Shown here in pieces: positions 1-8,313 of a DNA stretch of 18,206 nucleotides. A program made the translations under genes and the position numbers. Numbering within the stretch: position 1 is the first letter of the stretch; each line of letters starts with the position of its first letter. The notes beneath the pieces are model-generated. The model did not search any database and had not been told where the DNA came from. It saw only the letters and a list, made by a program, of their open reading frames with translations. The stretch comes from Desulfofustis sp. GTDB lineage: Bacteria; Desulfobacterota; Desulfobulbia; Desulfobulbales; Desulfocapsaceae. Location: assembly GCA_030604345.1 (NCBI GenBank), contig JAUVWB010000004.1, forward strand, positions 1 through 18,206, read 5' to 3'.

Positions 1-865
1 GCCGGAAGGGCAGGTGGTCGGGCAGGTGGAAGTGGTTGAGCAGATCGGCGAATTTCCCGGCAAACACGTAGTAGATTTCCCGTCCATTAAGGCGGGAATT
101 GCCATAGGGGCCATAGGTGTCTCTCACCTCGGCATCGTCAGCCGCCGGCGGAAGCCAATGCGTCTGATAATACGCGGCGGCTTTGCGGTGTACCCCCTCG
201 TCCGGATGGACGTCCGGGGAACTCATGATTGCCATGGCCAGGACCAGGGCAATCATGGCGGCGAGACAGAGCGGCACGAAATCTAAGTCGGCCCCCCACA
301 TCTCGGCCAACAGCCCACCGCCATAGAGGAGCAGAAACATGACCAGCAGCCGGATGGCTTCATGCGTTCGGTCCCACTCGGCCGGGAGCAGCTGCGGTTG
401 ATATGCATAGGTCGGATCATTGCCCGAGGAAACGGTCAACAGACCATCCGGGGTGGCCGCCGACCGCTCTACCTGGGTCAGCGGCTGGAAAGCTGAAAAG
501 CCATCGTCTCCGATCAGCTCCCGGGTGGTCCATCCGGGTTGAGCGAAGGCAAGTCGGTGAATGGTGCTGGTTCCCTCATAATCATGTGGATCAACCCTGA
601 TCCGCTGGGCGTTGCCAAGATCGGTAAAAAAGAAGCGGTAATCCCGTTGTTCCGGGGAAACGAGGAGTCGTACCGAACGCTGCTCAGTGAACGGTTCATC
701 TAACCCGGCCCAGTACAGCCGAAAATAGCAGCGTTTTTCGACGGTGATCGACAGATCAACCCGAGCCCGGTCGACGAAGAACTGGAAATAGACGGTACAG
801 AGAAGCGAACAGGCCCCGATCAGGAACCACTGGTTTCGCAAGGCCGAGACAATACGTGTAATCAT
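1..865 (-). CDS. Membrane protein, DUF2142/GT-C glycosyltransferase-like, 3' end outside window
   Basis: Reading the minus strand from the ATG at 865 gives 288 codons without a stop, running off the left edge, so the C-terminus is missing. A strong GGAGGT lies 6 bases before the ATG. Residues about 13-31 form a first membrane helix. Residues 35-165 look like a beta-rich extracytoplasmic domain. Two more helices follow at about 171-187 and 196-214. Just after the third comes PDVHPDEGVH (residues 218-226) and a soluble stretch. An acidic PDE-x-x-H motif after a membrane helix resembles the first loop of DUF2142 and GT-C polytopic glycosyltransferases, which use lipid-linked sugars at the membrane. 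That assignment is inference, because most of such a protein would lie outside the window. It sits 74 bases downstream of the glycerate kinase on the same strand and could share its transcript. Confidence 0.75.
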   Translation of the reverse strand, partial: MITRIVSALRNQWFLIGACSLLCTVYFQFFVDRARVDLSITVEKRCYFRLYWAGLDEPFTEQRSVRLLVSPEQRDYRFFFTDLGNAQRIRVDPHDYEGTSTIHRLAFAQPGWTTRELIGDDGFSAFQPLTQVERSAATPDGLLTVSSGNDPTYAYQPQLLPAEWDRTHEAIRLLVMFLLLYGGGLLAEMWGADLDFVPLCLAAMIALVLAMAIMSSPDVHPDEGVHRKAAAYYQTHWLPPAADDAEVRDTYGPYGNSRLNGREIYYVFAGKFADLLNHFHLPDHLPFR

Positions 866-939
866 GCCGGGACCTCCGGGAAGAAACCTACTTCGAGCAA
901 CGGAAGCTACTTCTCACCTCGGCCAACAGATTCCGTCTG

Positions 940-2322
940 TCATGAAGAATCGATCAGGGTGCAATGCAGGTCACAGACGTTGGTGTTGGTCGGCCCGGTA
1001 AGCAGCAGCCCGCCGCATTGCTGAAAGAAATGATAGGAATCATTATTTTCCAAATAGGTCTGGAGATGAAGTCCTTTTTTCGCCGCCTGTTCCAGGAGTT
1101 CCAGATCGGCGTAGGCCCCCGCGGCGTCGGTGGGGCCGTCGTTGCCGTCGGTGGCGCCGGCGAGGAAGCTGAGATGGCCGGCCAGCTCCCGGTGATGCGC
1201 CAACTCAAGCAGGTAGGACAGTGCCATTTCCTGATTCCGGCCGCCCGTGCCGCTGCCCCGTACCTGCACCACCGGCTCTCCTCCGGACAGAATACAGACC
1301 GGGGGCTCGGCCAGGGTCGCCTGCGCCGCACAATCAAGAGCGATGGCCGCAAGTACTTTGGCCACCTCGCGGGCCTCTCCGACGATACGGCTGGTCAGAC
1401 GGATCGGCCGGTAGCCGCGCCGCTGAGCTTCCGCTGCGGCCGCATCGAGGGCTTGAAGATTAGTACCGATGAGGATATTGGTGGTTAAATCCAGTTCCGG
1501 GCTCCCCTCCTTGACGGTCTCCGGAATCGCTCCCCGCGCTCCCGCCTCGAGAAAGCGCCGAACCGCCGGGGGGATCTGCTCATCAATGGCATATTTCTTT
1601 ATAATTTCAATGGCATCGGCGAAGGTAGTGGGGTCAGCGCAGGTTGCCCCCGAGGCGATGCTCGACAACGAATCACCCACCACATCGGAAAGGATGAAGT
1701 TGAGGCTGCGGGCCGGCGCCAGCCGGCTCAGCAGACGCCCTCCCTTGATCATCGACAGGTGCTTGCGGATACAGTTGATTTCCTCGATATCGGCACCGCA
1801 GGCCAGGAGCAGGCCGGTGGTTTTCTGTTTCTCGGCAAGGGTGATGGCCACCTCCTCACCGTCAACCACCGCCCGGGCAGGAAGCGGCAACAATGCCGAT
1901 CCACCGCCGGAAATCAGTGAAATCACCAGGGTCTGCTCATCGCTTTGCTCGGCCAACGCCATGATCCGGCGGGCCGCCATAAGCCCGTTTTCGTCGGGAA
2001 CCGGATGACCGGCTTCAAGCAGGCGGATCTTTTGGAGTTGTTCGGTATGACCATACTTCACGACAATGAGGCCACCGTCCAACCGATCGCCCATGATTTC
2101 CTCAAGAGCCAGCGCCATGGGCGCGGTTGCCTTGCCGGCGCCTATGGCGACGATGCGTCGATACCGCTTCAAATCAACCCGCACGTGCCGGGCGCCAAGC
2201 TCGATACGGAGCTCATCTCCCGCCAGATGGACGTGTTCCACCAGCATCCGATAGGGATCGACACGATGCAATGCCGCCTGGAATATGGCCGTCAGATCAT
2301 CCCGTCGCTGCACCCAGCCCAT
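940..2322 (-). CDS. Glycerate 2-kinase (DUF4147 + MOFRL domains)
   Basis: The product is about 460 aa, the usual size for GckA/TtuD-type glycerate kinases, which phosphorylate D-glycerate to 2-phosphoglycerate with ATP in the cytoplasm. Visible motifs are IVAIGAGKA (about 57-65), AGHPVPD (104-110), the glycine-rich ISLISGGGSALL (134-145), KHLSMIKGGRL (187-197) and LSDVVGD (about 210-216). The C-terminal MOFRL half has GGEPVVQVRGSGTGGRNQEM near 346-365 and ATDGNDGPTDAAGA near 389-402. The start is the ATG at 2322, because GGGAGGAG lies 6 bases upstream of it. The reading frame could extend to a TTG at 2340, but then the ribosome binding site would fall inside the gene. No other glycerate or serine-cycle gene is adjacent, so the physiological route is not shown by context. 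The membrane protein gene follows 74 bases downstream. Confidence 0.93.
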   Translation of the reverse strand: MGWVQRRDDLTAIFQAALHRVDPYRMLVEHVHLAGDELRIELGARHVRVDLKRYRRIVAIGAGKATAPMALALEEIMGDRLDGGLIVVKYGHTEQLQKIRLLEAGHPVPDENGLMAARRIMALAEQSDEQTLVISLISGGGSALLPLPARAVVDGEEVAITLAEKQKTTGLLLACGADIEEINCIRKHLSMIKGGRLLSRLAPARSLNFILSDVVGDSLSSIASGATCADPTTFADAIEIIKKYAIDEQIPPAVRRFLEAGARGAIPETVKEGSPELDLTTNILIGTNLQALDAAAAEAQRRGYRPIRLTSRIVGEAREVAKVLAAIALDCAAQATLAEPPVCILSGGEPVVQVRGSGTGGRNQEMALSYLLELAHHRELAGHLSFLAGATDGNDGPTDAAGAYADLELLEQAAKKGLHLQTYLENNDSYHFFQQCGGLLLTGPTNTNVCDLHCTLIDSS

Positions 2323-2538
2323 GGCACTCCTCCCTCTCAAAAATCAGTTTGACTGCCGCCCCGCCTACTATACCGTCTCTGTTTCCCATTATCCAGCGTT
2401 GCCGGTACCATTATTCAAGGGGAAGCGGGTAGACGCCGGGTAATTTTTGTATTTTCTTCACATTCATCTTCCGCTGAGCTACAATGACACGTTCGCTGAA
2501 AGAAATCACCTCCGCTCCTGGTTTCCCGCTGTACACGA
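2323..2538. promoter_or_regulatory. Divergent intergenic region, glycerate kinase / glycosyltransferase
   Basis: This 216-base divergent spacer is more AT-rich than the flanking genes and must hold promoters for both directions. On the minus strand a TATAGT occurs near 2368-2373 (plus-strand ACTATA), about 45 bases before the kinase ATG, but no good -35 hexamer lies at the right distance. No clear promoter or Shine-Dalgarno was found for the plus-strand glycosyltransferase. No tRNA or other RNA gene is present. Confidence 0.35.
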
Positions 2539-3783
2539 ATGAACATATCCTTCTACCTGCCGTACGTTTCCTGCCATGGCGCCGCCAACAAAAAGGCTGC
2601 CCCAACGGCACGACAGGCGGGAGACGCGATGACGGTACCGGCTCCCGCCTGGTTTCCGCCCTCGTTTTTAGTGCCTTACGCTGCTGCCGATCTGCTGCAG
2701 TTGTCCACTCAAGGACTCGATGGCATGGCCCTGTACGGTTTCTTGCAGGAGCAACGTCATGAAATTTGCATCGCCAGCACCTATTGCAGCCGCGGCACGT
2801 ACCTGAGACCGTGGGAGTTCTCCCGGTTGACGGAGCAGCGAAGAGAGGTTTTGTCCCGGCAGGGCGCGACCAAGTCAACCATCTGGCTGAGCTGTCATTG
2901 CAGTGACACTGCACCTGACCTGCTCGGCCCCCATTGCCGTCGACACCTGTTGCTTCCTTATATCGTTTATCAGCCGATTCTGAATCACCGTCAAGGTTTC
3001 AGAATTCGTACGCTACCCGGGCAATGGCTCAATCGCCACTCCCTGCAGAGAGCCGACCTCGTTTTTACCGATCGAAAAGCCACGGAAAGAAAGCTCCGTC
3101 AATTCGTACCGCAACAACAAATACAGTATCTCAAGCCGCGACTCAATCCCGACCACTTCCCTTTCGATCTGGTGGCCCGCCGCGCTCTGAGGGAACACTG
3201 GTCGATCGGTGACCGACGAATCGTCATGACGACCGCCATGCTTCAGCCGGGGGCAAAAACCATCGGGGTCAGAAAAGTTGTCGAGAGTTGCCATAGATTG
3301 CGGCAACGCGGGCTGGAGACCTTATTGGTGATCGCCGGCGATGGTCTCGATCGAACCCTGCTGGAACGCGAGGCCCGTGAAAAGCTGGCCGATCAGGTGC
3401 TCTTCATCGGCAAGATTCCACGCCATGACCTGTATCGCTACTACAGCGCCGCCGATGTCTTTGCCTTTCCCGGCATCCAGGAGTCGCGAGGACTGGTTTA
3501 TCTGGAGGCACAAGCGGCCGGCCTGCCGGTGGTTGCCTTTGCCGATTGGAGCGCTGCGGACACGGTTGTTCATGAAAAGACCGGCTTGCTGGCGCCGGCC
3601 AGCCAACCGGACCGCTTTACCGGATATCTGGAACGAATACTGACCAACAGAGAGGAACGAATCACCATGCGTGAGGCGGCCAAGAATCACGTTCGCAGCA
3701 GTCACGCGGCAGAGGACGGCTACCGTCTCGTCCAGCAGGCCATGGAGGAAATCGTGGCACGGACGAACCAGGCATACTCCTGA
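2539..3783 (+). CDS. Glycosyltransferase, GT4 family (GT-B fold)
   Basis: A 414-aa protein with the layout of family 4 retaining glycosyltransferases, which move a sugar from a nucleotide-sugar donor to a growing glycan or lipid. The N-terminus (MNISFYLPYV) starts like the first beta strand of the acceptor domain. The C-terminal donor-binding domain begins near residue 230. It contains LLVIAGDGLDR, then VLFIGKIPRHDLYRYYSAAD, then the diagnostic E-x7-E motif with Glu315 and Glu323 in ESRGLVYLE, followed by AAGLPVVA. The acceptor cannot be read from sequence. No strong ribosome binding site precedes the ATG at 2539, but the N-terminal match supports this start. The gene is on its own, 207 bases before speA. 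The partial membrane protein on the other side of the kinase may also act in glycan assembly. Confidence 0.88.
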   Translation: MNISFYLPYVSCHGAANKKAAPTARQAGDAMTVPAPAWFPPSFLVPYAAADLLQLSTQGLDGMALYGFLQEQRHEICIASTYCSRGTYLRPWEFSRLTEQRREVLSRQGATKSTIWLSCHCSDTAPDLLGPHCRRHLLLPYIVYQPILNHRQGFRIRTLPGQWLNRHSLQRADLVFTDRKATERKLRQFVPQQQIQYLKPRLNPDHFPFDLVARRALREHWSIGDRRIVMTTAMLQPGAKTIGVRKVVESCHRLRQRGLETLLVIAGDGLDRTLLEREAREKLADQVLFIGKIPRHDLYRYYSAADVFAFPGIQESRGLVYLEAQAAGLPVVAFADWSAADTVVHEKTGLLAPASQPDRFTGYLERILTNREERITMREAAKNHVRSSHAAEDGYRLVQQAMEEIVARTNQAYS

Positions 3784-3907
3784 CGAGTCCCGAACACCGT
3801 TTTCCGTCCCACCCGCGTAAGCAGATGACCAGCAACGCATTAACATGGCCCTCCCCGTTGCCGTTCAGTCTGGATTGACCGAGAGGCTGCGCCACCGGAA
3901 AAAATGC

Positions 3908-3936
3908 TTTACCTTTTATCCAGGGCTCTGTATAGA
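3908..3936 (+). promoter_or_regulatory. Candidate sigma-70 promoter of the polyamine operon
   Basis: TTTACC (3908-3913) and TATAGA (3931-3936) are separated by exactly 17 bases. Transcription would start near 3943, giving a leader of about 48 bases to the GTG at 3991. The 3784-3990 spacer shows no stronger promoter. This is pattern matching only; a TSS map would settle it. Confidence 0.45.
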
Positions 3937-3975
3937 GGGCTCGTTTTTCATGGACCCGCAGACTCATTTAGCGAC

Positions 3976-3983
3976 GGAGAGGG
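3976..3983 (+). promoter_or_regulatory. Ribosome binding site that fixes the speA start
   Basis: GGAGAGGG lies 7 bases before the GTG at 3991. An in-frame ATG further upstream at 3904 has no such site, and it overlaps the candidate promoter, so it would not be on the transcript. A later ATG at 4003 is less well placed. Confidence 0.7.
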
Positions 3984-3990
3984 TGCACTC

Positions 3991-5904
3991 GTGAAGCAGA
4001 CCATGGAACGCTGGAACACCACCAAGTCAGCCGAATTGTATGGGGTTCCCGAATGGAGCGGCGGCTATTTCACCATCGCCGACAATGGTGAAATGATGGT
4101 GCTGCCCGCTGCCGGTGAAACAGGCAGAGCCGTCAGCATCAGCCAGATCGCCAAAGGGGTCAAGGAGCGGGGGCTGGACCTGCCGGTGCTGCTGCGCGTC
4201 GAGACCATTCTCGATGCCCCGATTGCCACCCTGAACGAGACCTTTCGCCAGGCCATGGACGAACTCGGCTACCAGGGCTCGTTTCTTGGCGCCTACCCGA
4301 TCAAGGTCAACCAGCAACAGCAGGTGGTGGAACAGATCACCCATTTCGGCTCCCGCTACCATCATGGCCTGGAAGCGGGCAGCAAGGCGGAACTGATCGC
4401 CGCCATGGGCACCATGCGCGATCGCAAATCGGTGCTGATCTGCAACGGTTACAAGGATGAAGAGTTTATCGATCTCGGCCTGTACGCGACAAAGATCGGC
4501 TTCACCTGTATTCTGGTGGTTGAGATGCCGGACGAGCTGCCGCTGATCCTGGAACGCTCCAAGGAACTCGGGGCCAAACCGATCCTCGGCATCCGCATCA
4601 AGCTCGCCTCCCAGGCCTCGGGCCACTGGGCTGAATCGGGCGGCGACCGCTCCATTTTCGGCCTCAATACCAACCAGGTGATCAAGGCGGTCGATCTCCT
4701 GGCCCAAGAGGGTATGCTCGACTGCCTGCAGATGGTTCACTACCACCTCGGCTCGCAGATCTCCAACATCCGCGAAATCCGCTCGGCGGTCCACGAGGCG
4801 TGCCAGGTCTATGCCGGCCTGGCCAAGGAAGGAGCGGCGGTTGCCTACCTGGACTTGGGCGGCGGTCTGGCCGTCGATTACGACGGGTCGCAGTCGAATT
4901 TCATGTCCAGCCGCAACTATTCGATAAACGAGTACTGCACCGACATCATCGAAGCAGTCATGACCTCGCTGGACGAGGTAGGGATCAAGCACCCGACCAT
5001 CATCACCGAGTCCGGCCGCGCCCTGGTGGCCTATTACTCGATCCTGCTGTTCAACGTGCTCGATGTCACCCGCTATCGTCCCGACCCGCTGCCGGAACAT
5101 CTACCCGACGACTGCCCGGCGCAAATCAATTACATGATGGAAACCTTGGAGAAGCTGACCATCCGCAATCTCCAGGAAAGCTTCAACGACATCCTCTTCT
5201 ATCGCGACGAAGCCAGGCATCTCTTCCACCACGGCAAAATCGATCTGCGCCAGCGGGCCCTCGCCGAACAGATCTTCTGGACAACCATCACCCGGATCTC
5301 CGAGTTGTCCAAAGAACTGAAACACGTGACCCCGGAACTGGCCGACCTGGAACGGGTTTTGTCTGATATTTATTATTGTAATTTCAGCGTCTTTCAGTCT
5401 CTTCCCGATGCCTGGGCCATCGGTCAGCTGTTCCCCATCATGCCTATCCATCGGCTCAACGAAGAGCCGACCGTCAATGCGGTGCTCGCCGATATCACCT
5501 GCGACTGCGACGGCAAGATCGACCAGTTCATCGACCGGCGCGGCGTCCGACGGTTTCTGCCGCTGCACGAACTGAAAAACTCCGACGAGTACCTGCTCGG
5601 CGCCTTTCTCGTCGGCGCCTACCAGGAGACCCTCGGCGACCTGCACAACCTGCTTGGCGACACCAATGTGGTAACCGTGCGCATCCTGGACAACGGTGAG
5701 TTCGAGTTCGTCAACGAACTGGAGGGCGATACGGTCGCCGATGTCCTGTCCTATGTGGAATACGACCCGAAACGGTTGTTCAACAGCTTCCGCAAGACGG
5801 CCGAACGGGCGGTGCGGGCTGAACGGATCACCGCCCAGGAACGAAAACAGATCGTCCAGGCCTATGAAGCCGGCCTGCGCGGCTACACCTATTTCGAACG
5901 TTGA
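3991..5904 (+). CDS. speA: Biosynthetic arginine decarboxylase (PLP-dependent)
   Basis: The product is 637 aa from the GTG at 3991, close to the roughly 630-660 aa of biosynthetic arginine decarboxylases. It converts L-arginine to agmatine and CO2 in the cytoplasm. The N-terminal PLP barrel carries the Schiff-base lysine, Lys105, in GAYPIKVNQQQQ. It also has HYHLGSQ at 250-256, DLGGGLAVDYDG for phosphate binding, and TESGRAL with Glu340-Arg343. The C-terminal beta domain has ITCDCDGKID with Cys506-Asp507, the residues that complete the active site across the dimer in this fold. The long helical insert between the two domains is typical of SpeA and absent from ornithine decarboxylases. It is the first gene of a four-gene operon; the next gene starts 49 bases on. 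Agmatine made here is the substrate of the last gene, speB. Confidence 0.97.
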   Translation: MKQTMERWNTTKSAELYGVPEWSGGYFTIADNGEMMVLPAAGETGRAVSISQIAKGVKERGLDLPVLLRVETILDAPIATLNETFRQAMDELGYQGSFLGAYPIKVNQQQQVVEQITHFGSRYHHGLEAGSKAELIAAMGTMRDRKSVLICNGYKDEEFIDLGLYATKIGFTCILVVEMPDELPLILERSKELGAKPILGIRIKLASQASGHWAESGGDRSIFGLNTNQVIKAVDLLAQEGMLDCLQMVHYHLGSQISNIREIRSAVHEACQVYAGLAKEGAAVAYLDLGGGLAVDYDGSQSNFMSSRNYSINEYCTDIIEAVMTSLDEVGIKHPTIITESGRALVAYYSILLFNVLDVTRYRPDPLPEHLPDDCPAQINYMMETLEKLTIRNLQESFNDILFYRDEARHLFHHGKIDLRQRALAEQIFWTTITRISELSKELKHVTPELADLERVLSDIYYCNFSVFQSLPDAWAIGQLFPIMPIHRLNEEPTVNAVLADITCDCDGKIDQFIDRRGVRRFLPLHELKNSDEYLLGAFLVGAYQETLGDLHNLLGDTNVVTVRILDNGEFEFVNELEGDTVADVLSYVEYDPKRLFNSFRKTAERAVRAERITAQERKQIVQAYEAGLRGYTYFER

Positions 5905-5953
5905 ACAAAAATGCCAACGGCTCAACGAGCCACCACGCTGGAGAGAAACTGAC

Positions 5954-7144
5954 ATGGCACACGTACTGATTGTCGGAGCCGGCGGCGTCGGCAGCGTCGT
6001 CGCCCACAAATGCGCCCAGGTTCCATCGGTCTTTACCCGGATATCACTGGCCAGCCGAACCAAGGGTAAATGCGACGCCATTGCCGCTTCGGTTCGGCAG
6101 CGTTGCGGTGTCACCATCGACACCTATGCCCTCGACGCCGATCGGGTCGACGAGACGACGGCGCTGATCGAGCGGATCAAGCCGCAGTTGGTGCTCAACG
6201 TGGCCCTGCCGTATCAGGACTTGGCGTTGATGGATGCCTGCCTGAAGACCGGGGTCGATTATCTCGATACCGCCAACTACGAGCCACCGGATGAGGCCAA
6301 ATTCGAATACAAGTGGCAGTGGGCATACCGTCGTTCCTTTACCGAGGCCGGCCTGATGGCCCTGCTCGGCTCCGGTTTCGATCCCGGCGTCACCAACGTC
6401 TTTTGCGCCTGGGCACAGAAGCACCGGTTCGACGAGATACACGAATTGGACATCATCGATTGTAACGCCGGTGACCACGGTCAGCATTTTGCCACCAATT
6501 TCAACCCGGAGATCAACATCCGGGAGATCACCCAACGCGGCCGCTACTGGGAACACGGTGAATGGGTGGAGACCGACCCGCTCTCCTGGTCGATGACCTA
6601 CGATTTTCCCGAAGGGATCGGTCCGAAAAAATGCTACCTGATGTATCACGAAGAACTGGAATCCCTGGTCCTGCATCTCAAGGGCCTGAAACGAGCCCGG
6701 TTCTGGATGACGTTTTCGGAGCAATACCTGACCCATCTGCGGGTTCTGGAAAACGTCGGCATGACCCGGATCGATCCGGTGGACTATCACGGCACCCCGG
6801 TGGTGCCGCTGCAGTTTCTCAAGTCCGTCTTACCGGAGCCGGCCTCCCTCGGTCCCCTGACCAAGGGCCGCACCTGCATCGGCTGCCGGCTCAAGGGGAC
6901 CAAGGACGGCAAGACCCGACAGCTCTACATCTACAACATCTGCAGCCATGAAGACGCCTACCGCGAGGTCGGCTCCCAGGCGATCAGCTACACCACCGGC
7001 GTCCCGGCCATGATCGGGGCGATGATGATGCTCACCGGTACCTGGAAACGGGCCGGCGTCTGGCATATGGAGCAGTTCGATCCTGATCCGTTCATGGAGG
7101 ATCTGAACCGCCACGGTCTCCCCTGTAAGATCAGCGAGCTGTGA
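5954..7144 (+). CDS. Carboxy(nor)spermidine dehydrogenase, saccharopine dehydrogenase-like
   Basis: The 396-aa product begins with a Rossmann nucleotide-binding loop, VLIVGAGGVGSVV, with glycines at 8, 10, 11 and 13. It carries LLGSGFDPGVTNVFCAW around residues 137-153, typical of the saccharopine dehydrogenase/CANSDH group. In this family the enzyme condenses a diamine with L-aspartate beta-semialdehyde and reduces the imine with NAD(P)H: putrescine gives carboxyspermidine, 1,3-diaminopropane gives carboxynorspermidine. Placement between speA and nspC makes this role far more likely than lysine metabolism. With putrescine supplied by the same operon, carboxyspermidine is the probable product. 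The start at 5954 has GGAGAG 8 bases upstream. An in-frame extension back to 5696 overlaps speA and is not real. The stop codon overlaps the nspC ATG by one base. Confidence 0.93.
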   Translation: MAHVLIVGAGGVGSVVAHKCAQVPSVFTRISLASRTKGKCDAIAASVRQRCGVTIDTYALDADRVDETTALIERIKPQLVLNVALPYQDLALMDACLKTGVDYLDTANYEPPDEAKFEYKWQWAYRRSFTEAGLMALLGSGFDPGVTNVFCAWAQKHRFDEIHELDIIDCNAGDHGQHFATNFNPEINIREITQRGRYWEHGEWVETDPLSWSMTYDFPEGIGPKKCYLMYHEELESLVLHLKGLKRARFWMTFSEQYLTHLRVLENVGMTRIDPVDYHGTPVVPLQFLKSVLPEPASLGPLTKGRTCIGCRLKGTKDGKTRQLYIYNICSHEDAYREVGSQAISYTTGVPAMIGAMMMLTGTWKRAGVWHMEQFDPDPFMEDLNRHGLPCKISEL

Positions 7145-8313
7145 TGAAAACCGAACATCCGGTCAATTTTGACCCGGGCCTGGTGAAAACCCCGGCCTTT
7201 GTCGTGGACGAAGGCCTGTTGGAGCGCAACCTGGACATTCTCGCCGACATCAAGCGCCGGACCGGGTGCCGCATCCTGCTGGCGTTGAAATGTTTCGCCA
7301 TGCACAGCGTCTTCCCCCAACTGCGCCGGGTACTCGACGGCACCTGCGCCAGTTCGCCGCACGAGGCGCGCCTGGGCCGGGAGGAATTCGGCGGCGAGGT
7401 CCACACCTTCGCCGCCGCCTACTCCGAGGAGGATGTACAAGACCTGGCGGCGACCACCGACCACCTGGTCTTCAACTCGTTTCGCCAGTTCGATCGCTTT
7501 CGTGCCCCGGCCAAGGCACGGGCCGAAAGTCTCGGCCGCCGGCTCCGCTTCGGGCTGCGCATCAACCCGGAACATTCGGAAGGTGCCGTTGCCATCTACG
7601 ATCCCTGCGCCCCCGGCTCACGCCTGGGGATCCGTCGCCGGGATTTTCGGGAGCAAGGCCTGGAACTGATCTCCGGCCTGCACTGGCACAACCTCTGCGA
7701 ACAGAACGCCGACTGTCTGGAACGGACCATCGGCGCCGTCGAGCGCTCTTTCGGCCCGTTTCTGGCCCGGATGGACTACATCAATTTCGGCGGCGGGCAT
7801 CACATCACCCGTGCCGATTACGATCGGGATCTGCTGGTCCGTCTGGTCAACGATTTCCAGCAGCGCTGGGGCGTCCAGGTCTACCTCGAACCGGGCGAGG
7901 CGGTGGCCCTGAATTGCGGCTTTCTCGTCACCACCGTGCTCGACATCGTCCGCGCCGATGGGGATATCGCCATTATCGACGCCTCGGTGCCGGCCCACAT
8001 GCCGGATGTTTTAGAGATGCCGTATCGGCCGCATATCATCGGCTCCGGGCAACCCGGGCAAAAGAGCTACACCTGCCGGATTGGCGGCCTGTCCTGTCTG
8101 GCCGGTGATGTGGCCGGTGACTACTCCTTCGATCGACCGCTACAGATCGGCCAGCGCCTGCTGTTCACCGACATGGCCATCTATACCATGGTCAAGACCA
8201 CCACCTTCAACGGCGTCCAGCTGCCCTCCATCATCCGCTGCGGCGCCGGCAATGGAGAACTCCGGGTGGTGCGGACCTTTGCGTATGAAGATTTCAAAAC
8301 CCGGCTGAGCTGA
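7144..8313 (+). CDS. nspC: Carboxynorspermidine/carboxyspermidine decarboxylase
   Basis: A 389-aa PLP-dependent decarboxylase of the alanine-racemase fold that removes CO2 from carboxyspermidine or carboxynorspermidine, giving spermidine or norspermidine. Lys49 in LLALKCFAMHS is the Schiff-base lysine. Cys185-Glu186 in HWHNLCEQ, the INFGGGHH loop near 216-223, Glu249 and Glu252 in LEPGEA, and the IIDASVPAHMPDVLEMPYRP stretch near 277-296 are all characteristic of NspC. The gene starts at the ATG at 7144, whose A is the last base of the upstream stop (TGATG), so translation is probably coupled; a GTG at 7141 is also in frame. Its own Shine-Dalgarno is weak. Its stop likewise overlaps the speB start by one base. 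Diamine preference cannot be read directly, but the operon supplies putrescine, so spermidine is the expected product. Confidence 0.96.
   Translation: MKTEHPVNFDPGLVKTPAFVVDEGLLERNLDILADIKRRTGCRILLALKCFAMHSVFPQLRRVLDGTCASSPHEARLGREEFGGEVHTFAAAYSEEDVQDLAATTDHLVFNSFRQFDRFRAPAKARAESLGRRLRFGLRINPEHSEGAVAIYDPCAPGSRLGIRRRDFREQGLELISGLHWHNLCEQNADCLERTIGAVERSFGPFLARMDYINFGGGHHITRADYDRDLLVRLVNDFQQRWGVQVYLEPGEAVALNCGFLVTTVLDIVRADGDIAIIDASVPAHMPDVLEMPYRPHIIGSGQPGQKSYTCRIGGLSCLAGDVAGDYSFDRPLQIGQRLLFTDMAIYTMVKTTTFNGVQLPSIIRCGAGNGELRVVRTFAYEDFKTRLS

Noticed and set aside
2440..2500. tRNA-like D-arm sequence GTAGCTCAGCGG on the minus strand
   Set aside because: No T-arm (GGTTCGA-type box), anticodon stem or acceptor stem can be formed within tRNA distance.
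2411..2914. 167-codon minus-strand frame overlapping the glycosyltransferase start, with a downstream short peptide frame
   Set aside because: No domain is recognisable, most of it is antisense to a clear GT4 gene, and only the last part lies in the spacer. The GGAGGTGATTT seen on the minus strand near 2505-2515 has no ATG at a useful distance.
4027..5100. Long minus-strand frame of 357 codons inside speA
   Set aside because: Antisense shadow caused by high GC at third codon positions; speA is unambiguous and the frame has no ribosome binding site or domain.
5696..5953. N-terminal extension of the dehydrogenase overlapping speA
   Set aside because: The 86 extra residues are out-of-frame speA sequence. 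The Rossmann motif begins right after the ATG at 5954, which has a ribosome binding site.
5101..6123. 340-codon minus-strand frame across the speA/dehydrogenase junction
   Set aside because: Shadow of two well-supported genes; its composition looks like reverse-frame translation and no family is recognisable.
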